Below, in pieces: positions 8,064-15,170 of a stretch of 15,170 nt of DNA (position 1 is the stretch's first letter; the number at the start of each line of letters is the position of its first letter). Where the stretch lies: contig AUXH01000468.1 in the NCBI GenBank assembly GCA_000482145.1, positions 1 to 15,170 on the forward strand, read 5' to 3'. The notes beneath the pieces are model-generated. The model was not told the DNA's origin and searched no databases. It worked only from the letters and a program-made list of their open reading frames with translations. This stretch comes from Strigomonas culicis. Its lineage: Eukaryota; Euglenozoa; Kinetoplastea; Trypanosomatida; Trypanosomatidae. A program made the translations under genes and the position numbers.

Positions 8064-8415
8064 GCACCTATAGATGTAGAAGAAACACGTTTAGGAGACA
8101 GAAAGCGGACAAGGAAGCGCTCTGCAGTACTGATAAATGTCCGTCTTGTGAGATCCCAGAGAGAAACAAAAAATGACAACCACAAGACGTTATATGAGAA
8201 AAGGAAAGAGCAGGAGAAGTACCGTCGCTGCATTCTTAGAAACACAAAGCACAATAGTATATAAAGATCGACATAACGAACAAGGGAACACCAACAAGAG
8301 AGGGAAAGGGTGCTATTTACACACATACGCGTCCATCTCAAAATAAAAACAAAAACTATTCGAATCGTATGTTACAAAATGTGAGCAAACAACTTTCACC
8401 AAGAAGGGATCAACT
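8039..8415. other. Intergenic spacer (ABC 3' flank and TDP1 leader)
   Basis: About 380 bases, purine-rich on the plus strand. A ~95-codon minus-strand open frame (8042-8341) lies in it. It encodes a Cys/Leu/Phe-rich, low-complexity sequence typical of translated T-rich UTR and has no motif, so I treat it as non-coding. Confidence 0.65.
8145..8172 (-). promoter_or_regulatory. Possible spliced-leader acceptor for TDP1
   Basis: The sense strand reads a T-run followed by GTTTCTCTCTGGGATCTCACAAG with no earlier AG; the AG is the complement of 8145-8146. It predicts a leader of about 106 nt that contains the upstream ATG at 8063. An AG only four bases before the TDP1 ATG is another option. Confidence 0.35.
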
Positions 8416-11400
8416 TTACGCGGACTGCAACTCTCTTACTGCTCTTGCAAACGGATTCACCTCCAACACAAGTTCCGGCTCTCCCTCCATCTCCACTCTT
8501 CCGTCACGGACTACAATCATCCATCTCGAAAAGTGCAGAGTGCTGAGTCTGTGGGATACAATGAGGAGAAGCAGAGGCACCACGAAACTCGCGGCACGAT
8601 CCGGCGAATCAGCACCATCCTCTGCAGCGAGCCTCTCCAACGTGCGTACAATTTGCAGTTCACTGAAGGCGTCCAGTCGGCTCGTCGGCTCATCCAGAAG
8701 GAGTGCCCCCTGAACGGCGGATGGGGCAGCGGCTCGCTCACCGCACGACCGACACCACCACTCGCCATGCACACGACCGCGCGCGCACGCCAAGGTGCGT
8801 GCGACGGCGAGGCGCTGCCGCTCCCCACCGCTCAGCTCCCCGCACGGCCCCGCTAACCCGAGCGGCCGTTTGGCAATGAACTCGGCACAATTTGCCACCT
8901 CCACCGCGTACGCAACATCGTCGGCGGTGACAAACGGACTTAAATACCGTACATTTGCGTAAAACGACAGATGACTGAAAACCGGAGTCTGCTGATCCAA
9001 GTAGGAAAGCCATGAGCGGATGTACGCTGGGCTGAAGCAGGTGATGGGCACACCATCCAAGGTAATACAGGTCCGCTCCGTCACACGCAATGTAACACCG
9101 TCGGCGCGCGCGGTACACGTCTTCGGCTCGAACGGAAACGCGGCGGGACAGGTCACGAGTTGCAGTCGCAGCAACTCCCCAAGAGCTTCGTCCGAACACC
9201 ACCATGCAGGGGCCACGCTGTCCGGCGCTGGCACCACCTCTATCGGCGCCAAGGGATCATAGATGCGCCTTAGGACTTTAAGAATGGAACTTTTCCCGGA
9301 GCCCGTGTCTCCAATAATCGATGTGGCGCCCCGACACGGGAGAGTAAGGTTGGCGGCCGCGAGGATGGGCTTAAAACGCAACGCCCGTTGGCCGCTGTGC
9401 TCACCATCCGGTTCAGTGCCATCGTACCCAAAGGAGTGATGTAGCTGCGGATAGGTAAAGAAAACGTTGCGAAACCGAATCGCGTCGTCGAGCGTCACTC
9501 CACCGATGATGAGATTGGTTGTCGCATCAAACTGAAGGCGGCTGGACGACTGCGAAAGGTGTGCTTGCCACTCCTTGGCACACGCTCGCAGCACCGAAGA
9601 GCACTCACTGTCATCCATAATCCAACATGGAATATGCTGCACGAGTTGCTGAACCTCCACGATGTAGTTCGCAACGGGTCCATGACAGAGCATTGCGGCA
9701 TATAAATCCATGTGGCTCTTCAGCCGCAAGCACTCCTCGGCGCGCAAAGAAGCAATGCTATAGACACCGCTGCCGTTTCCACCGATACGCACACACACAG
9801 TGAGCACAAACAAAAAGGAGCTAAGAAATTTAGTGCAATTGGAGGCAATAACAAAAAGACCGTAAAAACTTTGTGCACTGCGTACGAAAAAATTTCCCAT
9901 TGCTTTGCTCTGGCGCTGCGCACCGAGAAGAAAGACCGTATGCTGCGCCGCAATCACATCGATGCCCAAGAGGCGCGTAATAAAACGAAAAGGGCGAGTC
10001 ATGAGTGTACACGCGTCGAGGTGGGGCGGAAGCCGCTTTGCTACATTGCCCTTCTCAAACATTTCCCGCTCATAAGGGTCCACATATTCATGATACACAG
10101 CACCTCCAGTGCGCGCTGAGGCTGCGGACTGTCTGAACTGAAAGTAGTAGGCGTACGGATACTGGATCCCATAGACCCACACACACCTTGCATCCAGTTG
10201 CAATCCCTTTAGATACGAATGCGCTGTCAATGATGCACAGGGAGGTAGTAACCCACCGATGCGCATCGCCGCCACGCGACTATAGAGCACCTCCCGCCGA
10301 CCCAACGTTGTCGTGCTCCGATCATCCTCCGGTGCTGGGTGCTTCGATACCGCACTCGTGGCGAGAAGGCTCAAAAAGGGGAAGGCCAAGCCTCCCTTTC
10401 CCTCAGCCTTACCGCCGCTACCCGTTCCTTCTGCTTCAGCGAGTACGTCGAGCACCACAGCGAGTCCATACGGATGGTCGTCGGGCAGCCGCGCCGATTC
10501 GAGTCTGTCCAGAAGGTCGTTGACAGCAACAGGGTAATTGAATCCCAGTCGTCCGTAAAGATGCTTCAACAGGAGCTCCGAGCCGTGCTCAACGAAAACG
10601 CTGAAGCATAAAAGACGCAGTTCGTTTCGCCAAAGAGCAATCGCACAGCAGGCTATCACATTATTGAAACACTTGACACGCGTCTTGAAACTTTGCAGCA
10701 ACGCACCACCCCGTGGCTGTAACGCACTACGGACCGATCGGATTTGTCGGTCAGGGCCCAGGCGCGCCTCATCCTCCTCCAGCTCCACGTACCTGCCAAC
10801 AAAGGCCTCGTCCCCTCGGAGTAAATTGGACTGAATCGCCGACACAATTTCCTCATCCAGCGTGCCCGTCACAAACTGCTCCACGCGAGACAGTCGCGTT
10901 CGAAGCGCCGTGCGAATAAGAGAGGACAGCGACAGCGACAGGACATACAGTGCAAGGTCACGGAGTGGCCGCACGCGTGTCGCGTCATCGAGCACCACTG
11001 CTGCGCCGGCACCCGCCTGCGTTGTGCCGCGGCCCACCAAGGAAGCGAACAGCAAGGGCGTCAACAGGGTTCGCCAGGACGGGAGCAACACCTTGGTGAA
11101 GGAATAGAAGAGCTCCGCGCCGTATAACAAAAAGAGGGCCTGGCGGAACCTTCGCTGCCGTGTAGCGCTCCGATACTTGCGCTTGAATCCGGGAACGGTG
11201 GACCGCGAAGCGTACATGGCAGTGTCGAGTCCGCAGCCCTCGTAGCCTGCCACACCACCATACATTTTATCGTGGTAAAACGCTTCCCCCATCTTGTGCA
11301 TGAGTTCCTTCTGAATGCGAAAGAGGGGTCGTGTGTACTGAAGGTACAGAAAGCTTTCCTTGACAGGAATACAATCAGTATTCTCTGCCGCTGACCTATC

Positions 11401-12387
11401 AGCAAAGAAACGGGACAGGGTGCTCTCACAGACACGCTTCCACTGTGGCGTTAGCACCTCCACGAGCGGGAACCACCCCGTCATCTCATCCGCCGCATGA
11501 AAGCTCAAAATGGCCTCAACAGGAAAGTAGCTCAAAGGCAATGCCAAGAACGGCTGACCCGGCGCGGAAGCGACCGACACGAGCCATGATGGACGGCCGA
11601 AAATACTGTAGGATCGCAAGAACGGAACGGTCGTTTGGTTTGGGAACACTCGGGAGAACGATTCCGGTACCTCGCCACCAAAGTGAACCCGCCGGTGTAA
11701 AGCAGCGTAGTGGCGCGCCTCCTCCATCACGGCAAGCCGCCGTAGCACCACGTGCCGTGCGATGCGGGAGAGTCGGTCGACCCACGCCAAATCCGTCGGA
11801 AGGGATAGAGAAGCATAGCCTGTGACACACCATGCCAGCAGCTGTGGAAGGTCCAGATGAGGGGAGAAAGAAAAGGTGTTCATGATACCAAAAAACGGTG
11901 TATCGGTGCCACGGCGCCCCTCCACCGTTGCTGTGCGTTCCCACATCTGGATCAGATAATCGCGCTCCTCCCGTCGCAAACCGCTGCGCGCATTGTGCTC
12001 AATGGCATTTTGCCAACACAGAGATCGCATCTCTGCCACGTAGGACCGCTCCCATTGCAGAACGAGTTGCTTAATTTCGCAGAGCACCGTCACGCGGTTT
12101 TTTAAGTTGTCGCGCCGGTCAAAGTAAATCTTCGCTATATATCTCGCTCCCACCACACAACCCACAGAGACACCAACATTAACAGGCAAGGAGGTGAGAG
12201 CGCCTACACCCATAATGGACCGAAGACTCACATTTAGCTTATCCAGTAAAAGACGCTTCACATGCACCAAAAAGGCATCCGTATGGAGTCGAGACCACAC
12301 ATCGCACAGAGAGTCTACGCAATTTACAAGATGCACAACGGCGAGAGAGCGCATCGCTTCGTCCGCACACAGTAGATGCAACAGCAT
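8416..12387 (-). CDS. Large ABC transporter-like protein with one C-terminal nucleotide-binding domain
   Basis: The call from the ATG at 12387 is 1323 residues. The C-terminal ABC domain has Walker A GDTGSGKS (1026-1033, K1032), a Q-loop pair Q1132/Q1133, signature LSGGE (1185-1189), Walker B ALLLDEP with D1232 and catalytic E1233, and the H-loop SHRLSTL with H1279, so it should be ATPase-competent. The N-E-V-A-N-C-A-E-F-I context before the signature resembles ABCB-type exporters. Hydrophobic, probably membrane-spanning stretches lie near 58-86, 423-446, 473-492, 572-602 and 835-868. There is only one NBD, so it is a half-transporter by motif count, yet it is about twice the usual half-transporter length. 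The extra length is in the N-terminus, in loops of the membrane region and in NBD insertions. Substrate and membrane are unknown. The open frame reaches 12462 only through GTG; an ATG at 12354 is a serious alternative start. Confidence 0.85.
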   Translation of the reverse strand: MLLHLLCADEAMRSLAVVHLVNCVDSLCDVWSRLHTDAFLVHVKRLLLDKLNVSLRSIMGVGALTSLPVNVGVSVGCVVGARYIAKIYFDRRDNLKNRVTVLCEIKQLVLQWERSYVAEMRSLCWQNAIEHNARSGLRREERDYLIQMWERTATVEGRRGTDTPFFGIMNTFSFSPHLDLPQLLAWCVTGYASLSLPTDLAWVDRLSRIARHVVLRRLAVMEEARHYAALHRRVHFGGEVPESFSRVFPNQTTVPFLRSYSIFGRPSWLVSVASAPGQPFLALPLSYFPVEAILSFHAADEMTGWFPLVEVLTPQWKRVCESTLSRFFADRSAAENTDCIPVKESFLYLQYTRPLFRIQKELMHKMGEAFYHDKMYGGVAGYEGCGLDTAMYASRSTVPGFKRKYRSATRQRRFRQALFLLYGAELFYSFTKVLLPSWRTLLTPLLFASLVGRGTTQAGAGAAVVLDDATRVRPLRDLALYVLSLSLSSLIRTALRTRLSRVEQFVTGTLDEEIVSAIQSNLLRGDEAFVGRYVELEEDEARLGPDRQIRSVRSALQPRGGALLQSFKTRVKCFNNVIACCAIALWRNELRLLCFSVFVEHGSELLLKHLYGRLGFNYPVAVNDLLDRLESARLPDDHPYGLAVVLDVLAEAEGTGSGGKAEGKGGLAFPFLSLLATSAVSKHPAPEDDRSTTTLGRREVLYSRVAAMRIGGLLPPCASLTAHSYLKGLQLDARCVWVYGIQYPYAYYFQFRQSAASARTGGAVYHEYVDPYEREMFEKGNVAKRLPPHLDACTLMTRPFRFITRLLGIDVIAAQHTVFLLGAQRQSKAMGNFFVRSAQSFYGLFVIASNCTKFLSSFLFVLTVCVRIGGNGSGVYSIASLRAEECLRLKSHMDLYAAMLCHGPVANYIVEVQQLVQHIPCWIMDDSECSSVLRACAKEWQAHLSQSSSRLQFDATTNLIIGGVTLDDAIRFRNVFFTYPQLHHSFGYDGTEPDGEHSGQRALRFKPILAAANLTLPCRGATSIIGDTGSGKSSILKVLRRIYDPLAPIEVVPAPDSVAPAWWCSDEALGELLRLQLVTCPAAFPFEPKTCTARADGVTLRVTERTCITLDGVPITCFSPAYIRSWLSYLDQQTPVFSHLSFYANVRYLSPFVTADDVAYAVEVANCAEFIAKRPLGLAGPCGELSGGERQRLAVARTLACARGRVHGEWWCRSCGERAAAPSAVQGALLLDEPTSRLDAFSELQIVRTLERLAAEDGADSPDRAASFVVPLLLLIVSHRLSTLHFSRWMIVVRDGRVEMEGEPELVLEVNPFARAVRELQSA

Positions 12388-12490
12388 GAATAACAACAGC
12401 AAAAAGTAAAATAGAATGAAACGAGGGAAGAGGGAGAGAGGAACAAAATAGAGGGTCAACACCCGAAAAGAGAAACATACACCAAAAGTC
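12357..12490 (-). promoter_or_regulatory. AG-free polypyrimidine stretch at the ABC gene start (likely trans-splicing signal)
   Basis: From 12490 down to 12359 the sense strand contains no AG. Its core (about 12388-12480) is very T/C-rich, including a CCTCTCTCCCTCTTCCCTCG run. The first AG after it is the complement of 12357-12358, two bases before the ATG at 12352-12354. The longest ATG frame begins inside the tract at 12387. An out-of-frame ATG at 12478 would also precede it if splicing used the AG at 12491-12492. Confidence 0.45.
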
Positions 12491-13017
12491 CTAATTCAAA
12501 AATCTCCACAGAGACCTACAACGCGAAATATGCACAAAACAACAAACAAAAAATACACGAATAGAAGAACACAATTGCAGAAAGGTGAAGTGAACAAATT
12601 AGAAACGACATCCGAAAAATAAATATATATAAAGAACACAGAGCAACCACCTAGAGTACAACACGTCAACGCAGATGAAAACAAACAAACAAAAGAAGAG
12701 ATGAGTGCAATGAAATCAAACAAATAAAGAAAAAAAAAAGTATCAAATCAACAAACAGACACAAACACAAACAAAAAAGCAATGCTTTCACTTTATGTAT
12801 GCCGAACCTCGAGAGACCCAAAAATGAAAACGAGAAAAAGAAAAAAAAACTCTCGCTCTGTACGGTATTGTATGTACAAAGATAACACCACCAACACCAG
12901 CAACAGTTTTCTTTCCCCATTCTCTTCCTGTTAGTGTGATGAATGGAACTCAAAAAAAAAAAAGAGGAAAAATAAATGCAAAATCACGTACGTACGGCTA
13001 GCTTGTAAACATAAACA
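12388..13017. other. Intergenic spacer, low complexity
   Basis: About 630 bases strongly biased to A on the plus strand (T on the sense strand), with A-runs at about 12730-12739, 12840-12849 and 12951-12962. Minus-strand open frames here (12496-12723, 12666-12953) translate to Phe/Leu/Cys-rich low-complexity sequence and are not credible genes. It should hold the 3' UTR and polyadenylation region of the upstream gene and the ABC leader. Confidence 0.7.
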
Positions 13018-14877
13018 CTATATTGCGGAATTACGCCGAGGGTTTGGCAGAGGAGGCAACGATTGGCCTTTCCCGGCTGTCGGTAGCGAGACGGTGCGGG
13101 CGCTCGTCTTTTCCGGTGATGGCAGCACAGGGAGTCTGTCCCTGTTGCAGCTCGATGAATTGCTATTAGGAGCACAGTGAGACGCGCGCACCGGGCTCCT
13201 CGGCGCCCTTAGGCGCGCCTGTACGCGTGGTGTCATGTCGCTACTAGATCGCGGGGTCTGCTGGTGGCCATTGAAAAGTATGGAAGCAAGAGTCTGCGAG
13301 CCGCCATCCTTGCCCTTCTTTTGCCCCTTCTGCCCCTTCTGCGCAGCGCGGACAACCTCGAGCGACTCGAACACAGCGCTCTTTTTTTCGACGGATCCAT
13401 TTTTCTTGACGACTGGCGTGTCCGTACACTTCACCACATCCTCAACTCTCAACATTGTTTTCTTTTTATAGTCGCGGTGGCCTTCCTTGTCGTCCTTCTG
13501 GGTGGACGAGGACGAGGAGCAGTCCTCTCGGGCGGGGCTCCTCCTACTAGGCAGAGGAAGATCTTCGCTGCGGGCGGTCGGAACGCTTGCGATCTGTTTC
13601 GCTGTGAGCAGCGTCTTGGCGCGCCCCGTGGGCGCTATCGCTTTCTGCGCCGCAAGCGCGGCGGTCGCCGCCGGCGACTGCCCCACACGCCTCTCGCGTG
13701 CCTCGGATACCGCCCCTCTGCCGAAGCGAACCACGCGCTTCTTCGTCTGCGGCGTCAATGGGGCTGCTTTTCCCTTGACGGGCTTTTTCCCTGCGGGTAG
13801 ATCTGTGGCCTTTGCGCCTGGCGCCGCCGCCTTATCCGACGCGCCCTCTCCACGAGCATCCTGCTGCTCCTTTATGACCTGTGCACAGAATTTCTTGAGC
13901 TGGGCATCCACTAGCCTGTCGTGCTCCCTCTGCGCTTCCTCTTCATTGTCGTACTCCTCATCATCAAATGCTGCGAGCGCGTTGCCGAGCACCTTTGCCT
14001 TCATGGTGCCCTTCAACGGCCGACGCACCAGGTCCACTTCGGCGTCCCTTTGCGGCTCTTGCCGCGCCGCGGCGGGCGTCGCATGAACGGGCCCCAGGTT
14101 CGACGACACCACCTCGGGGCCGCCGTCGCTCGCAGGCCTCTTGGTGGCGTTGGCATTGTCCTCCGCTTGCTGCCCGTTGGCTGCATTCTTCTTCTTGATA
14201 AAGAGAGCCATCTGCGACGTACCAGAAGAGTTCAGTAGATTGGGCTGAGAAGTGACAAGAGTGCTGGGAAAGGAAGCGTCTGTACGCATCCGCACCCGCT
14301 TCTTCGCATCTACCGATTCACACACATGCATCTCGTTCTCATCGACGTGGAGAAAGGTGCCATTGTTGTGCGCGCCAGACGGGCGCTGGGGTGAGCCCCC
14401 GCGGTGGACGAAGCGCTCGTCCGAGGAGGAGGACGGGCTGCACCGCGCACCCTCCAGCGAGGCCGCGGTCGGCCGACGCTCCTGCGGCGAGTGCGCCGAG
14501 GGGAAGACGGTGAAGTGGACGGGCCCACAGGGACGCGACGGCGGGGACTGCCGCGGGGCACTGGATAAGGACTCGCGCGACTGCTGGAGGGACTCCACGT
14601 CGGCCGCATCCCCGTAGCGGGAGGCGGTGAGGTCCGCTTTCGCTGCAGCAGGTGGCCGCAGCGGGCCGGAGCTCGCGTGGTCCATGCTTTCGTTGGTCCC
14701 GCTGTTGCAGTACCGCAGCGCGGTTGCCTTCTCAGTGGACAGAATCATGGCATCAGCGATGGCACAAACGCCCGGATCGCGCTCCGCCTTGTCACAGAAC
14801 ATGGGACTCTTGCTGCGGTCTCGAAGACCTTCCGGGGCAAAGGTGGGTGCCCACTTCCTCTCTACTTTACTAGTCAT
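13018..14877 (-). CDS. Low-complexity, probably disordered protein of unknown function
   Basis: This 619-residue protein starts at a firm ATG (14875-14877) and ends at a stop at 13018-13020; I recognise no family. The first ~60 residues are less repetitive and contain cysteines (C28, C38, C57), so they may be the conserved part. Residues ~70-290 are Ser/Pro/Ala/Arg-rich. Residues 291-345 form a charged, helix-prone segment with an acidic FDDEEYDNEEE core and then an A-Q-L-K-K-F-C-A-Q-V-I-K-E-Q-Q stretch that could be a short coiled coil. The rest is basic, Ala/Ser/Pro/Lys-rich, with KKRVVRF at 379-385, a candidate RVxF docking motif for protein phosphatase 1, and many SP/TP sites. There is no signal peptide or membrane segment. 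Strong codon-level GC bias and a single uninterrupted frame support it as a real gene. Confidence 0.75.
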   Translation of the reverse strand: MTSKVERKWAPTFAPEGLRDRSKSPMFCDKAERDPGVCAIADAMILSTEKATALRYCNSGTNESMDHASSGPLRPPAAAKADLTASRYGDAADVESLQQSRESLSSAPRQSPPSRPCGPVHFTVFPSAHSPQERRPTAASLEGARCSPSSSSDERFVHRGGSPQRPSGAHNNGTFLHVDENEMHVCESVDAKKRVRMRTDASFPSTLVTSQPNLLNSSGTSQMALFIKKKNAANGQQAEDNANATKRPASDGGPEVVSSNLGPVHATPAAARQEPQRDAEVDLVRRPLKGTMKAKVLGNALAAFDDEEYDNEEEAQREHDRLVDAQLKKFCAQVIKEQQDARGEGASDKAAAPGAKATDLPAGKKPVKGKAAPLTPQTKKRVVRFGRGAVSEARERRVGQSPAATAALAAQKAIAPTGRAKTLLTAKQIASVPTARSEDLPLPSRRSPAREDCSSSSSTQKDDKEGHRDYKKKTMLRVEDVVKCTDTPVVKKNGSVEKKSAVFESLEVVRAAQKGQKGQKKGKDGGSQTLASILFNGHQQTPRSSSDMTPRVQARLRAPRSPVRASHCAPNSNSSSCNRDRLPVLPSPEKTSARTVSLPTAGKGQSLPPLPNPRRNSAI

Positions 14878-15106
14878 GGGGGGCTGCGATGACGTTAAAG
14901 ATTATGATCGTTTGTTTGTTCTGCTATTTACCTGTAAAGGCGCACCGCTCTCAGGAGAGCCAGTAATCAATAAATTTCCAATGATTGACTCCTTATGTAC
15001 ACTAACAGCGTTTATTCCGACTGAGTGGTCGCACTGACGAATGAGAATCAAATAACAAGGATAATAGAAAAGCACTCGAACAAATAAAGAACAAGAATGA
15101 AAAAAA

Positions 15107-15147
<41 letters not shown>

Positions 15148-15170
15148 TTTTTTGTATTTAAGTATACGAT
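14878..15170. other. 5' flank of the 619-residue gene
   Basis: No gene is visible. On the sense strand a T-run with pyrimidine-rich sequence (about 15077-15108) is followed by AG candidates at 15075-15076 and 15034-15035, either of which could be the spliced-leader acceptor. No ATG in the sense direction lies between 15076 and the start at 14877, so the assigned start is consistent. Confidence 0.55.
15112..15144. repeat. (TA)n microsatellite
   Basis: A perfect 33-base alternating TA run, about 16 units, lies just inside the right edge of the window within the intergenic spacer, next to an A-run (15100-15108). Such tracts are common in trypanosomatid intergenic DNA and vary in length between isolates. 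Confidence 0.95.

Noticed and set aside
8042..8341. Possible small membrane protein between the ABC gene and TDP1
   Set aside because: The frame begins at a TTG, is Cys/Leu/Phe-rich as expected of T-rich UTR, and has no recognisable motif.
12388..12462. N-terminal extension of the ABC protein starting at 12462
   Set aside because: The codon at 12460-12462 is GTG and the encoded Phe/Leu-rich stretch is simply a translated polypyrimidine tract.
12496..12953. Hydrophobic minus-strand ORFs in the 12.4-13.0 kb spacer
   Set aside because: They encode runs of Phe, Leu and Cys from T-rich low-complexity DNA; this is intergenic sequence.
13264..14238. Long plus-strand ORFs opposite the 619-residue gene
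   Set aside because: They are antisense to a better frame, GC-rich shadows with Ala/Arg/Ser bias and no motifs, and lie against the direction of the transcription unit.
15112..15144. AT run as a strand-switch or replication/centromere element
   Set aside because: Genes do not change strand here and only a simple dinucleotide repeat is visible; nothing supports an origin or centromere.

Overview
This window looks like nuclear DNA from a kinetoplastid (a trypanosomatid flagellate). Every credible gene is intronless and on the minus strand, with no strand switch. Genes are separated by 0.3-0.6 kb spacers that are T/C-rich on the sense strand, as expected where spliced-leader trans-splicing and polyadenylation process one long polycistronic transcript. 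The protein content fits: an eye-catching tandem array of a trypanosomatid-type ~105-residue domain, a kelch protein, a eukaryotic tyrosyl-DNA phosphodiesterase, an ABC transporter and a disordered protein with no recognised family. I cannot name the genus. There is no sign of bacterial operons, tRNA or rRNA genes, CRISPR or transposons.

In transcription order (right to left): an AT microsatellite and 5' flank (14878-15170); a 619-residue low-complexity protein with a possible PP1-docking motif (13018-14877); a 0.63-kb spacer; a very large single-NBD ABC protein (8416-12387) with cysteine-containing insertions in its nucleotide-binding domain; a 0.38-kb spacer; TDP1 with all catalytic residues present (6251-8038) and an overlapping upstream ORF; a 0.6-kb spacer; a 365-residue kelch protein (4554-5651); a 0.53-kb spacer with a good spliced-leader acceptor candidate; and a giant protein beginning at 4025 that runs off the left edge. 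That last protein has ten tandem divergent domains followed by a Pro/Glu/Ser-rich tail with near-identical 57-residue repeats. It is the most interesting object in the window.

Nothing indicates that the genes share a pathway. Neighbours in such units are co-transcribed but usually functionally unrelated, and regulation would be mainly post-transcriptional. Two starts that look possible only with GTG (kelch at 5717, ABC at 12462) were moved to internal ATG codons, because GTG starts are not expected in a eukaryotic nuclear gene. I translated the giant gene by hand in sections, re-checking most but not every line. Family assignments rest on motif recognition without database searches.
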